From: Stutzerimonas nosocomialis
Lineage (GTDB): Bacteria; Pseudomonadota; Gammaproteobacteria; Pseudomonadales; Pseudomonadaceae
DNA length: 64,000 bases
Reading direction: 5' to 3'
Assembly (NCBI RefSeq): GCF_005876855.1
Contig: NZ_QLAE01000021.1
Span: 1-64,000, forward strand
Under the pieces are notes generated by a model. The model saw only the letters and a program-made list of their open reading frames with translations. It ran no database searches and was not told the DNA's origin. Position 1 is the stretch's first letter, and each line of letters opens with the position of its first letter. Shown here piece by piece: positions 9,526-17,275 of the stretch. The position numbers and the translations under genes are program-made.

Positions 9526-9948
9526 ATGGCCGACCGGATTCCGATTCTCAAAATGGGTCAGTACCTGATGCTGACCATCCAGGTGGACATGCATGACCAG
9601 CTGGCGCTGGACCTGCAGGAAGACCTGACCAACCAGATCGTCAAGCACAAGGCCAAGGGCGTGCTGATCGACATCTCCTCGCTGGAGATCGTCGACTCGT
9701 TCATCGGCCGTATGCTTTCCCACATCGCCAACGTGTCGCGCATTCTCGATGCCAAGGTCATCGTGGTCGGCATGCAGCCGGCCGTCGCCATCACGCTGGT
9801 CGAACTGGGCCTTTCGCTGGAAGGCATTGCCACGGCGCTGAATGTCGAAAAGGGCATGCGCTGGCTGGAAAGGACCGTCGACCAAGACCTGAGCCTGGAG
9901 CACGAGCGTGGGGAAGACACAGACCTTTCCGCTGAAGCAGGAGACTGA
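9526..9948 (+). CDS. RsbS-like STAS protein (stressosome core)
   Basis: This is a 140-residue single STAS domain protein. It carries the RsbS signature DISSLEIVDSFIGRML, in which the Ser at about residue 58 matches the site RsbT phosphorylates in Bacillus RsbS. It is followed by the GMQPAVAITLVELG strand-helix. The ATG at 9526 is preferred because GAGGG, overlapping the previous stop codon, sits 8 bases upstream. The C-terminal ~15 residues are an acidic tail whose coding region overlaps the next gene by 41 bases. Expected to form the stressosome core with the RsbR-like protein and to hold the RsbT-like kinase until phosphorylated. Confidence 0.88.
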   Translation: MADRIPILKMGQYLMLTIQVDMHDQLALDLQEDLTNQIVKHKAKGVLIDISSLEIVDSFIGRMLSHIANVSRILDAKVIVVGMQPAVAITLVELGLSLEGIATALNVEKGMRWLERTVDQDLSLEHERGEDTDLSAEAGD

Positions 9949-10306
9949 CATCGTCGTCATCCGTCAGCAGGTTCGAAAAGCGGCAGAAGAGGCACGCCTG
10001 GGGTTGGTGTCGCAGACCAAGATCGTCACCGCGGCGAGCGAGATCGCCCGTAACGCGCTGATCTATGGCGGCGGCGGGGAGTGCCAGCTCGAGCAGCTGG
10101 TGCGTGACGGCCGCGCGGCGGTGCACCTGGTCATTTCCGACAACGGGCCTGGCATCGACAACCTCGAAAAGGCGATGGTCGACGGCTACACCTCGGGCAA
10201 CGGGCTTGGCCTGGGGCTCAGTGGTGCCAAGCGGCTGGTCGATGATTTCGCCATCCATAGCCGCGCCGGCGAGGGGACTCGGGTGGAATTGTGGAAGTGG
10301 CGATGA
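9908..10306 (+). CDS. RsbT-like serine/threonine kinase (GHKL ATPase)
   Basis: The 132-residue protein is a stand-alone GHKL-type ATPase. It has the N box (SEIARNALIYGGGG), the G1 box (SDNGPGI) and the G2 region (SGNGLGLGLSGAKRLVDDF), the layout of RsbT and RsbW. Its placement after RsbR- and RsbS-like genes favours RsbT, the kinase that phosphorylates the STAS proteins and is then released to activate a partner. The GTG start overlaps the rsbS-like gene and is preceded by GGAG; no ATG start is available before the N box. Its stop overlaps the next ATG (ATGA). In Bacillus the released kinase activates RsbU; no RsbU is seen here, so the downstream partner may be one of the two hybrid kinases. 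Confidence 0.88.
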   Translation: MGKTQTFPLKQETDIVVIRQQVRKAAEEARLGLVSQTKIVTAASEIARNALIYGGGGECQLEQLVRDGRAAVHLVISDNGPGIDNLEKAMVDGYTSGNGLGLGLSGAKRLVDDFAIHSRAGEGTRVELWKWR

Positions 10307-11280
10307 ACGCGGCCTATCAGAGTCTGCAGCTGGCGGTATCCGACCCCGCCCACGTCGATGCGGCCCGCCGCGCCGCGGTGCGCGAGGCCGGTGCCGTCAC
10401 GGCCGACGAAACGCTGCTGGGTCGCCTGACCGTGGTGGTCCAGGAGATGGCGCGCAACCTGGTCAACCATGCCGGCGGCGGCGACCTGCTGGTCAATGCG
10501 AGCCCGGCCGGCATCGCCCTGCTGGCGGTGGACAACGGCCCGGGCATGACCAACGTGGCGCAATGCCTGGCCGACAGCTACTCGACCACCGGGACCATGG
10601 GCGCGGGCCTCGGTGCGATCCGTCGCATGTCCGACACCTTCGACCTGTTCTCCCAGCCGGGCATGGGCACGGTGGTCTACGCGTTCATCGCGCTGGAGCG
10701 CGTCGCGACCAGCGGTTTCGCCAGTGGCGCGGTGTGCACGCCGCATCCGTCCGAGACGGTCTGCGGCGATGCCTGGGCGGTCAAGGGCAACCGGGTGATG
10801 GTCTGCGACGGCCTTGGCCATGGTCACAACGCCCATGCGGCGAGCGCGCTGGCGCGCCGCCTGTTTCTCGAACACGACCCGCAACTGGGCCTGGAACAAC
10901 TGCTCGAGCGCACCCACCGGGCGCTGTCCTCGACGCGCGGCGGCGCGATCGCCTTCGCCGAGATCCAGCCGGACCTGGGCCAGGTGCGCTTCTGCGGCGC
11001 CGGCAACATCGCCGGCGTCCTGCTGGGCGACCGCTCGCGCAGCATGGTCTCGGCCAATGGAACCGCCGGATACCGTATCGGTCGGATTCAGAGCTTCAGC
11101 TATCCCTGGGATCGGGACACGCTGCTGGTGATGAGTTCCGACGGCATCAGCAGCAAGTGGGGCAGCGCCACCTATCCGGGGTTTCAGGGTCGCCATCCGG
11201 CGATCATCGCGGCGCTGATCCACCGTGATTACAAGCGGCTAAACGACGATGCGACGGTGGTGGTGGTGAGAAGTGAGTGA
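10303..11280 (+). CDS. Fused RsbT/W-like ATPase and RsbX/SpoIIE-type PP2C phosphatase
   Basis: This 325-residue protein has two domains. Residues ~1-130 are a GHKL ATPase with an N box (VVQEMARNLVNHAGG), VDNGPGM and a TTGTMGAGLGAI lid. Residues ~140-325 form a PP2C-like phosphatase with the metal-binding motifs VCGDAW and CDGLGHG and a later MSSDGISSKW. RsbX in Bacillus is a free PP2C that dephosphorylates the stressosome proteins and resets the switch; here an ATPase domain is attached. The start ATG overlaps the previous stop as ATGA. The gene is therefore the likely reset phosphatase of the cluster, possibly also binding STAS proteins through its ATPase domain. Confidence 0.85.
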   Translation: MNAAYQSLQLAVSDPAHVDAARRAAVREAGAVTADETLLGRLTVVVQEMARNLVNHAGGGDLLVNASPAGIALLAVDNGPGMTNVAQCLADSYSTTGTMGAGLGAIRRMSDTFDLFSQPGMGTVVYAFIALERVATSGFASGAVCTPHPSETVCGDAWAVKGNRVMVCDGLGHGHNAHAASALARRLFLEHDPQLGLEQLLERTHRALSSTRGGAIAFAEIQPDLGQVRFCGAGNIAGVLLGDRSRSMVSANGTAGYRIGRIQSFSYPWDRDTLLVMSSDGISSKWGSATYPGFQGRHPAIIAALIHRDYKRLNDDATVVVVRSE

Positions 11281-13036
11281 AACACGCCTGTTGACCACGG
11301 TGAGTATCCGCAGCGAAGTGGACGTGGTGTCCTGCCGCCAGTGCGCCAAGCAGATCGCCGACTGGCTGGGGCTGAGCAAGCTCGAGCAGATACGCATCGC
11401 CACGTCGATTTCCGAGCTGGCGCGCAACGTCTACCAGTACGCCCGGCAGGGCGGTTTCGCGTTCTACCTGCAGAGCAACGCGCGGGGCCAGCTCACCGCG
11501 CTGGTCATCGAGTCCCGGGACAAGGGCCCGGGCATTCCCCATCTGGATCGCATCCTCGACGGCAGCTACGAGTCGTCCACGGGAATGGGCGTGGGCCTGG
11601 CCGGCGCTCGCCGGCTGATGGACGACTTCGAGATCGAGACTTCGCCCCAGGGCACCCTGGTGCGCGTGGCAAAGCGCGTGCACCCACCCAGGCCTTACCC
11701 GAGCGAGCAGCAGACCCAGGCACTGCGCGATGCGCTGACCCGTGAGGGCACCGTCGACCCGTACCAGGAAATCCAGGTCCAGGGCGAAGAGCTGCTGCTG
11801 ACCACGGCCGAGCTGCTGACCAAGCAGCAGGAGCTGGAAGCCACCAACCTCGAGCTGGAAACCACCAACAAGGGCGTGGTGGCGCTTTATTCGGAACTGG
11901 AAAAGACGGCGCAGGAACTGCAGCAGGCAGGCGAGTCCAAGAGCCGCTTCTTTTCCAACATGACCCACGAGTTCCGCACGCCGATCAACATCATCGAGAA
12001 CATTTCCAAGCTGTTGCTCAATGGGGTCGACGGGCAGCTCAATCAGGAGCAGCTCAAGCAGGTTCGCTTCATCAGCGACGCCGCCACCGAACTCTCGGAG
12101 CTGGTCAACGAGCTGCTGGACCTGGCCGAGGCGCAGTCCGGGCGCATGGACATCAATCCGCAGCGTTTCAGCCTGGTCGACTTCATGCAGCAGCTGCGCC
12201 AGTTCAGCGGTGCGCTGTCCATGCGCTACCCGCGCATCACCTGGGGGGTGCAGGTGCCCAGCCAGGACGTCTGGCTCAACACCGACCGCAACCGGCTGTT
12301 CCAGATCATGCGCAACCTGATCGGCAACGCCTTCAAGTACACCCCTCAGGGCAGCGTGACCGTACGGGTGTACCAGCCCGATGCGGACAACCTGGAGTTC
12401 CTCGTCGAGGACACCGGCGTGGGCATCGCCGAGAATGACCAGCAGCGCGTATTCGAGGAGTTCTGCCGGATTCGCTCCCAGGGGCTGACCCATATCGAAG
12501 GCACCGGGCTGGGGCTCTCGCTGGCGCAGAAGATCGCCACGCTGCTCAAGGGGCAGATCAGCCTGACCAGCAAGCTGGGCGAGGGCAGCCGTTTCTACGT
12601 GCAGCTGCCCTGCGAGTACGACAAGCGGGAAACCGGCGGCAGCGAGTTCAGCCTGGTCGACACCACCATCCTGCTGATCGACGACAACGAAGCCGACCGC
12701 TACCTGGTGATCAAGACCCTGGCACCCTACGATCCGGTGATCATCGAGGCGGAGACCGCGCGTGCCAGCATCGACCGGTTGCACTCGGTACGTCCGGACA
12801 TCATTCTGCTCGACCTGGATCTGCCCGATATCAGCGGCGAGGACATGCTCGAAAGCATGGACTGGAGCATGCACCAGCGGGTGATCATCAACACTGCCAA
12901 GCCGCTTGACGCCGACGATCGGGAGCGCCTGCTCACTATGTGCCACGCCATCCTCGACAAATCCCAGGTCGATTACCACGAGGCTTTGCTGCGCAGCGTT
13001 CAGCAGCTGTGCTGGAGCCAAGCCCATGAAGGCTAG
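11273..13036 (+). CDS. Hybrid histidine kinase with N-terminal RsbT/W-like ATPase domain and C-terminal receiver
   Basis: The 587-residue soluble protein has, in order: a GHKL ATPase domain (~1-135) with SELARNVYQYARQGG and SRDKGPGI; a long Glu/Leu-rich coiled coil (~160-225); a HisKA domain with the phosphoacceptor in FFSNMTHEFRTP (His at about 232); a HATPase domain with NLIGNAFKYTP, VEDTGVGI and GTGLGLSLA; and a receiver domain (~460-575) with IDDNEAD and the acceptor Asp in ILLDLDLPD (about residue 514). There is no transmembrane segment. The GTG start overlaps the previous gene by 8 bases. The arrangement couples a stressosome-type binding domain directly to a two-component kinase, suggesting that the switch output runs through phosphotransfer. 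Confidence 0.88.
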   Translation: MSETRLLTTVSIRSEVDVVSCRQCAKQIADWLGLSKLEQIRIATSISELARNVYQYARQGGFAFYLQSNARGQLTALVIESRDKGPGIPHLDRILDGSYESSTGMGVGLAGARRLMDDFEIETSPQGTLVRVAKRVHPPRPYPSEQQTQALRDALTREGTVDPYQEIQVQGEELLLTTAELLTKQQELEATNLELETTNKGVVALYSELEKTAQELQQAGESKSRFFSNMTHEFRTPINIIENISKLLLNGVDGQLNQEQLKQVRFISDAATELSELVNELLDLAEAQSGRMDINPQRFSLVDFMQQLRQFSGALSMRYPRITWGVQVPSQDVWLNTDRNRLFQIMRNLIGNAFKYTPQGSVTVRVYQPDADNLEFLVEDTGVGIAENDQQRVFEEFCRIRSQGLTHIEGTGLGLSLAQKIATLLKGQISLTSKLGEGSRFYVQLPCEYDKRETGGSEFSLVDTTILLIDDNEADRYLVIKTLAPYDPVIIEAETARASIDRLHSVRPDIILLDLDLPDISGEDMLESMDWSMHQRVIINTAKPLDADDRERLLTMCHAILDKSQVDYHEALLRSVQQLCWSQAHEG

Positions 13037-14144
13037 CCGGCGGCGCATCCTGATCATCGACGACATGGACGCCAATCGCTACGTATTGAAGAAGATCCTC
13101 ACCAGCGAGCCCTTCTACGAGGTGGTCGAGGCGGGCAGCGGCGCCGAGGGGCTGGAACAGATCAACGATGCCACCGACCTCGTGATCATCGACATCAATC
13201 TGCCGGACATGAGCGGCTTCGAGCTGATCCAGGCGATGAAGCGCAAGCTGGGGTCGGGCAAGATGCCGGCGGTGATCAACATCTCGGCCACCTTCATGAC
13301 CGGCAAGGACAAGGCGATGGGCCTGAACCAGGGCGCCCAGGCCTACCTCACCCATCCGATCAATTCGGACGAGGTGCTGGCGACCATCGCGTCCTTGCTC
13401 AAGTCCAGCAACCGCTTCGAGCGCATCGAAAAGCAGCGCAACGTCGCGGTCGCCCGCAGCGAGAACCTGCGCACCGAGAAGGTCATGCTCGAGCGCTTCA
13501 TGCGCTCGCTCAGCCACGACCTGCGCTCGCCCTTGTCGGCGGCGGTCATGGTCGCCGGGCTGATGCGCAAGAATCCGGCGCGGCGCACCGACGACATGAT
13601 CAAGGTGCTCGAAGAGAACCTGCAGCGCATCGACCAGATGATCAGCAACGTGCTGGACATCTCCCACATGAGTCTCGGCGGAGGCCTGAGGCTCAACGGC
13701 GAGACCATGTCCCTGGCAAGGCTGCTCGACGATGCGGTGGAGAACCTGCGGTTTCAGGTGCGCAACCCGGTGCACCTGGACACACAGGCGGCGGACGATC
13801 TGACGGTGTTCTGGGACAAGCAGGGATTTTTGCGAATCCTCGACAACCTGGTGATCAATGCCGCCAAGCATGGCCAGCCGGACATGCCGATCGAGGTGAA
13901 GCAGCGGGTGGAAGAGGGCGGTGTGCTGCTCAGCGTGAGCAACCATGGCAGCCTGCCCGAGGACGTGCTGTCCAACCTCGCCACGCCGTATTTCATCTCC
14001 ACCCGCAGCGAGACCAAGGGCTGGGGCCTGGGCCTGCCGATCGTCAAGGCGCTCAGCGAAAGCTTCGGTGGCCACACGCGGTTTCGCAACGAAGCCGGCC
14101 GGGTGATCGTCGACGTGCAGTTGCCGTTCAGCCTGCGGGCCTGA
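13026..14144 (+). CDS. Receiver-histidine kinase hybrid (REC-HisKA-HATPase)
   Basis: The 372-residue protein starts with a receiver domain (IDDMDANRY, acceptor Asp at about 56 in LVIIDINLPDMSG). A short linker leads to a HisKA domain (RSLSHDLRSPLSAAV, His at about 164) and a HATPase domain (NLVINAAKHG, then KGWGLGLPIVKAL). It lacks a DNA-binding output domain and membrane segments. The ATG at 13026 overlaps the preceding gene by 11 bases. It is the last gene of the six-gene cluster and probably receives phosphate from the upstream hybrid kinase, passing the signal to a regulator encoded elsewhere. The VsrA/VsrB pair next to the Vibrio stressosome is the closest arrangement I recall. Confidence 0.85.
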   Translation: MKASRRRILIIDDMDANRYVLKKILTSEPFYEVVEAGSGAEGLEQINDATDLVIIDINLPDMSGFELIQAMKRKLGSGKMPAVINISATFMTGKDKAMGLNQGAQAYLTHPINSDEVLATIASLLKSSNRFERIEKQRNVAVARSENLRTEKVMLERFMRSLSHDLRSPLSAAVMVAGLMRKNPARRTDDMIKVLEENLQRIDQMISNVLDISHMSLGGGLRLNGETMSLARLLDDAVENLRFQVRNPVHLDTQAADDLTVFWDKQGFLRILDNLVINAAKHGQPDMPIEVKQRVEEGGVLLSVSNHGSLPEDVLSNLATPYFISTRSETKGWGLGLPIVKALSESFGGHTRFRNEAGRVIVDVQLPFSLRA

Positions 14145-14227
14145 CCGACACCGCTTGCACGGGCGATCCACTTCCGGTCGATGCACCTGCCCCTCATCCC
14201 GAACCCCGTCACTTAACGATACGCAAC

Positions 14228-14254
14228 GAGCGCACGGAGCGCACGGAGCGCGCT
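14228..14254. repeat. 9-bp tandem repeat, about three units
   Basis: GAGCGCACG occurs twice in tandem and is followed by a diverged third unit (GAGCGCGCT) that ends at the first T of the putative -35 element. It lies between the rsb cluster and the TonB receptor. It may be incidental or an upstream promoter feature. Confidence 0.6.
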
Positions 14255-14282
14255 TGACAGCCCGGGTGCGCATCCGAACAAT
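14254..14282 (+). promoter_or_regulatory. Candidate sigma-70 promoter of the TonB receptor
   Basis: A perfect -35 (TTGACA, 14254-14259) is followed after 17 bases by AACAAT (14277-14282) as a plausible -10. The start codon is 35 bases further on. The Zur box begins at the end of this -10, which is where a repressor would block the promoter. Confidence 0.55.
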
Positions 14283-14297
14283 GTTACGATATAACAT
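14281..14297. promoter_or_regulatory. Zur box (zinc uptake repressor operator)
   Basis: The 17-base sequence ATGTTACGATATAACAT is an inverted repeat. It differs from the gammaproteobacterial Zur consensus core (ATGTTATANTATAACAT) at only two positions. It overlaps the likely promoter of the TonB receptor gene. This predicts that the receptor and the DUF4198 gene are repressed by zinc-loaded Zur and expressed under zinc starvation. Confidence 0.75.
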
Positions 14298-14317
14298 CGT
14301 TGGAAACGGAAGCACTC

Positions 14318-16456
14318 ATGCGTATCGGGACCTTTTCACCACAACTGCTGGGCACCAGCGCAGGATTTCTGCTGTCGCTGGTGGCCCAGGCGGTATCCGC
14401 CGAAACCCAGGGACAGGCGCAACCCTCCACGGTTCTGGACTCGGTCACCGTCACCGGCACTCGGGAAACCGCTGACGGACCGGTCACCGGCTATCGTGCG
14501 GCCCGTTCCGCGAGCGCGACCAGAACCGATACGCCCCTGGAGGAAATCCCCCAGTCGGTCTCCGTGGTGCCCGCCAGCGTGCTGCGGGACCTGGACGCTC
14601 CGCGTATCGAGCGCGCGCTGGACTTCGCCGGCGGCGTGGCCCGGCAGAACGATTTCGGCGGATTGACGATGTACGAATACAGCGTCCGCGGGCTGACCAC
14701 CTCCGAGTTCTATCGCGACGGCTTCAGCGCCAACCGGGGCTACATGAACCCGCAGGACGCGTCCAACGTCGAGCGCGTCGAAGTGCTCAAGGGGCCGGCG
14801 TCGAGCCTCTATGGTCGTGGCGACCCGGGCGGCACCGTCAACATCGTCACCAAGAGCCCGCAGCGCGATTCGTTCGCCCAGCTGGATCTGAGCGCCGGGC
14901 GCTGGGACAGGTACCGCAGCAGCCTGGACGTCAACACGCCGCTGGATGACGAAGGGCGGATGCTCTACCGGATGAACCTGGCCGTGGAAGACAACCACAG
15001 CTTCCGCGACCACCGCTCAGGCGAGCGGCAGTTCTTCGCTCCGGCGTTCAGCTGGGAATTGAGCCCGGACACCCGCGTTCTGGTGCAGGCCGAGGTGGTG
15101 CGCAACAAGCAGGTCTTCGACCGCGGCGTCGTGGCGCCGAACGGCAAGCTGGGCCGCGTGTCGCGTTCGGCGTACTTCGGCGAGTCCTCCGACGGCGCCA
15201 TCAGCAACAACAACGAAACCCTGCAGGCCGAACTCGAGCACGACCTGAACGACACCTGGACCCTGCGTCTGGCCAGCCACTACAAGCAGGGCCGGATGAA
15301 CGGCTACGCCACCGAGGCCGGGGCCATGGATACGGATGGGCGCACCCTGTTGCGCAACCTGCGCTACCGCGACTACGAGTGGCAGGACGCGATCACCCAG
15401 CTCGAACTGCGCGGCCTGGTGCACACCGGGGCGATCGAACATCAGCTGCTGATCGGTACCGAATACGAGCGCTACGCCAACAGCGAGCTGATCCTGCGTT
15501 CGAACAACACCAGCGCCATCGACATTCATCGACCGGTCTACGGCCAGCCGCGTCCGGCGTTCGCCGCCAGTCGGACCAACGACCGCAACGAGCTGGTCTA
15601 CAACCGCGCACTGAATCTGCAGGACCAGATGCGCCTGACCGACAAGCTGTTCGGGATTGTCGGCCTGCGGTATGACCACTACGAGCAGCGCATGGACAAC
15701 GAGGCGGCGTCACCGCGCACGCGCGATACGCAGACCCACGAGAAGGTGACCCCGCGCATCGGCGCGCTCTATCAGCTGACGCCCGAAGTCGGTGTGTTCG
15801 CCAACGCGTCGCGCTCGTTCAAGCCCAACGGCGGAGTGGGCGCCAATGAAACAACCTTCGACCCGGAAGAAGGCGTGGGCTACGAGGCAGGCGTGAAGCT
15901 CGATCTACTTGATAGCCGCCTGGGCATGACCATCGCCGCGTTCCACCTCACCAAGGAGAACGTGCTGACTGCCGATCCGGCCGACAGCACCTATCAGATC
16001 GCTGCCGGCGAAGTGCGCAGCAAAGGCATCGACCTGCAGTTGAGCGGTCAGCTGACCGATCAGCTACGGGTAATCGGCGCCTATGCCTACGTTGATGCCG
16101 AGGTCACCCGCGACAACACCCTTGCCAGCGGCAGCCGCCTGCTCAACGTGCCGCGCAACAGCGGCAGCCTGATGACCGTGTACGAGTTCTTCGACCATCG
16201 CCTCCAGGGCCTGGAGGTGGGCGGGGCCGTGAATTACGTGGGAGACCGCCTGGGCGAGGCCGGCACGGATTTCGAGCTGCCGTCCTACACCACGGTCGAC
16301 CTGCTGGCGCGCTACCGCGCCACGCCCAGCGTGACGCTCGGGGTCAACCTCAACAACGCCTTCGATCGCACCTATTACGAGCGCTCGTACAGCCACCTCT
16401 GGGTCATGCCTGGCGAACCGCGCAACCTCAGTTTCAGCGTGTCGCTGAGCCTGTGA
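14318..16456 (+). CDS. TonB-dependent outer-membrane receptor, predicted Zur-regulated
   Basis: The 712-residue product has a signal peptide ending near AVSAETQ and a TonB box-like SVTVTGTRE. A plug domain follows with EEIPQSVSVVPASVLRD, YSVRGL and VLKGPASSLYGRGDPGGTVNIVTKSP, the pattern of the siderophore-receptor subclass. A beta-barrel ends in the usual aromatic-type terminus (PRNLSFSVSLSL). There is no N-terminal FecA-like signalling domain. The ATG at 14318 is chosen over an in-frame TTG at 14300 because it starts the signal peptide. The upstream Zur box suggests the ligand is zinc, a zincophore or a zinc-related complex rather than iron, although the protein's sequence class is that of siderophore receptors. 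The DUF4198 gene downstream is likely in the same operon. Confidence 0.9.
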   Translation: MRIGTFSPQLLGTSAGFLLSLVAQAVSAETQGQAQPSTVLDSVTVTGTRETADGPVTGYRAARSASATRTDTPLEEIPQSVSVVPASVLRDLDAPRIERALDFAGGVARQNDFGGLTMYEYSVRGLTTSEFYRDGFSANRGYMNPQDASNVERVEVLKGPASSLYGRGDPGGTVNIVTKSPQRDSFAQLDLSAGRWDRYRSSLDVNTPLDDEGRMLYRMNLAVEDNHSFRDHRSGERQFFAPAFSWELSPDTRVLVQAEVVRNKQVFDRGVVAPNGKLGRVSRSAYFGESSDGAISNNNETLQAELEHDLNDTWTLRLASHYKQGRMNGYATEAGAMDTDGRTLLRNLRYRDYEWQDAITQLELRGLVHTGAIEHQLLIGTEYERYANSELILRSNNTSAIDIHRPVYGQPRPAFAASRTNDRNELVYNRALNLQDQMRLTDKLFGIVGLRYDHYEQRMDNEAASPRTRDTQTHEKVTPRIGALYQLTPEVGVFANASRSFKPNGGVGANETTFDPEEGVGYEAGVKLDLLDSRLGMTIAAFHLTKENVLTADPADSTYQIAAGEVRSKGIDLQLSGQLTDQLRVIGAYAYVDAEVTRDNTLASGSRLLNVPRNSGSLMTVYEFFDHRLQGLEVGGAVNYVGDRLGEAGTDFELPSYTTVDLLARYRATPSVTLGVNLNNAFDRTYYERSYSHLWVMPGEPRNLSFSVSLSL

Positions 16457-16505
16457 ACTCAACCTCCCGGGCGCTTGCCGCCCGGCATCTGCAGGGAACC
16501 TGAAA

Positions 16506-17234
16506 ATGAAAGGCAACAAGGCAATCGGCTGGACGCTGGCACTGTTCATGGGGCTGGGCGCCGCATCGGCGGGCGCGCACGGCCTGTGGACCGAGGAGCG
16601 CCGTGGCAACATCGAGGTCATCTACGGCCACGGCGCCGAGGACGATGCATTCGATGCGAAGAAGGTTTCGGGCGCCTGGGCCAGCGATGCCCGTGGCGCG
16701 ATGATTCCGGTCACCATCGAACGCCTGGAGGACCATGCGCGGCTCAAGCCGCTGTCCCGCCCGGCGGTGCTCTCGGTCGCCCTCGACAATGGCTACTGGA
16801 CCCAGGCCCCGGACAAGCAGTGGCTGAACGTGGGCGAGCGCCAGGTCCCCGGTGCGCTGGGTTCGGGGCGCTACTACAAGTACAGCCTGGCGATTCTGCA
16901 GGAAGGCGCGAAACTGCCCGCTCTGGACAAGCTGAACCTGGCCATCGTGCCGCAACAGGACCCGCTGTCGGTGGAGGTCGGCCAGGCGCTGGACGTCCAG
17001 GTGCTGGTGGACGGCAAGCCTGCCGCCGGCATCGAGCTGATCGGCGACTACGTCAACGATCCCGACCGCGTGGTGGCCACCACCGATGCCCAGGGCAAGG
17101 CGCAGGTGCCGGTGCGTAACCACGGCCTGAACGTGATCGCCGCCTCGACCACGGTCGACAGCGACGACCCCGACGCCCGCGTGCGCGGGATGTTCGCCTC
17201 GCTGACCTTCGTCAGCGAAAGCCACCAGCACTGA
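16506..17234 (+). CDS. Periplasmic DUF4198 protein, likely metal-related
   Basis: The 242-residue protein has a clear signal peptide (MKGNKAIGWTLALFMGLGAA, cleaved near GAHG). The mature N-terminus is typical of DUF4198 (AHGLWTEERRGNIEVIYGHGAE), followed by an Ig-like C-terminal domain with DGKPAAGIEL and TDAQGKAQVPV. His residues cluster at the mature N-terminus (AHG, YGHG) and at the C-terminus (ESHQH), consistent with metal binding. It starts 49 bases after the TonB receptor with an AACCTGAAA context and no visible terminator between, so it should share the Zur-controlled promoter. Members of this family often accompany cobalt, nickel or zinc transport genes; a periplasmic metal-binding role is inferred. 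Confidence 0.82.
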   Translation: MKGNKAIGWTLALFMGLGAASAGAHGLWTEERRGNIEVIYGHGAEDDAFDAKKVSGAWASDARGAMIPVTIERLEDHARLKPLSRPAVLSVALDNGYWTQAPDKQWLNVGERQVPGALGSGRYYKYSLAILQEGAKLPALDKLNLAIVPQQDPLSVEVGQALDVQVLVDGKPAAGIELIGDYVNDPDRVVATTDAQGKAQVPVRNHGLNVIAASTTVDSDDPDARVRGMFASLTFVSESHQH

Positions 17235-17275
17235 GGGGCGGTGGGCTGCCGACGCGCATCGGCGACCCGCTGGGC

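Noticed and set aside
11204-13075. A 623-codon minus-strand frame opposite the hybrid kinase
   Set aside because: It is a codon-bias shadow; the sense strand carries HisKA, HATPase and receiver motifs in order.
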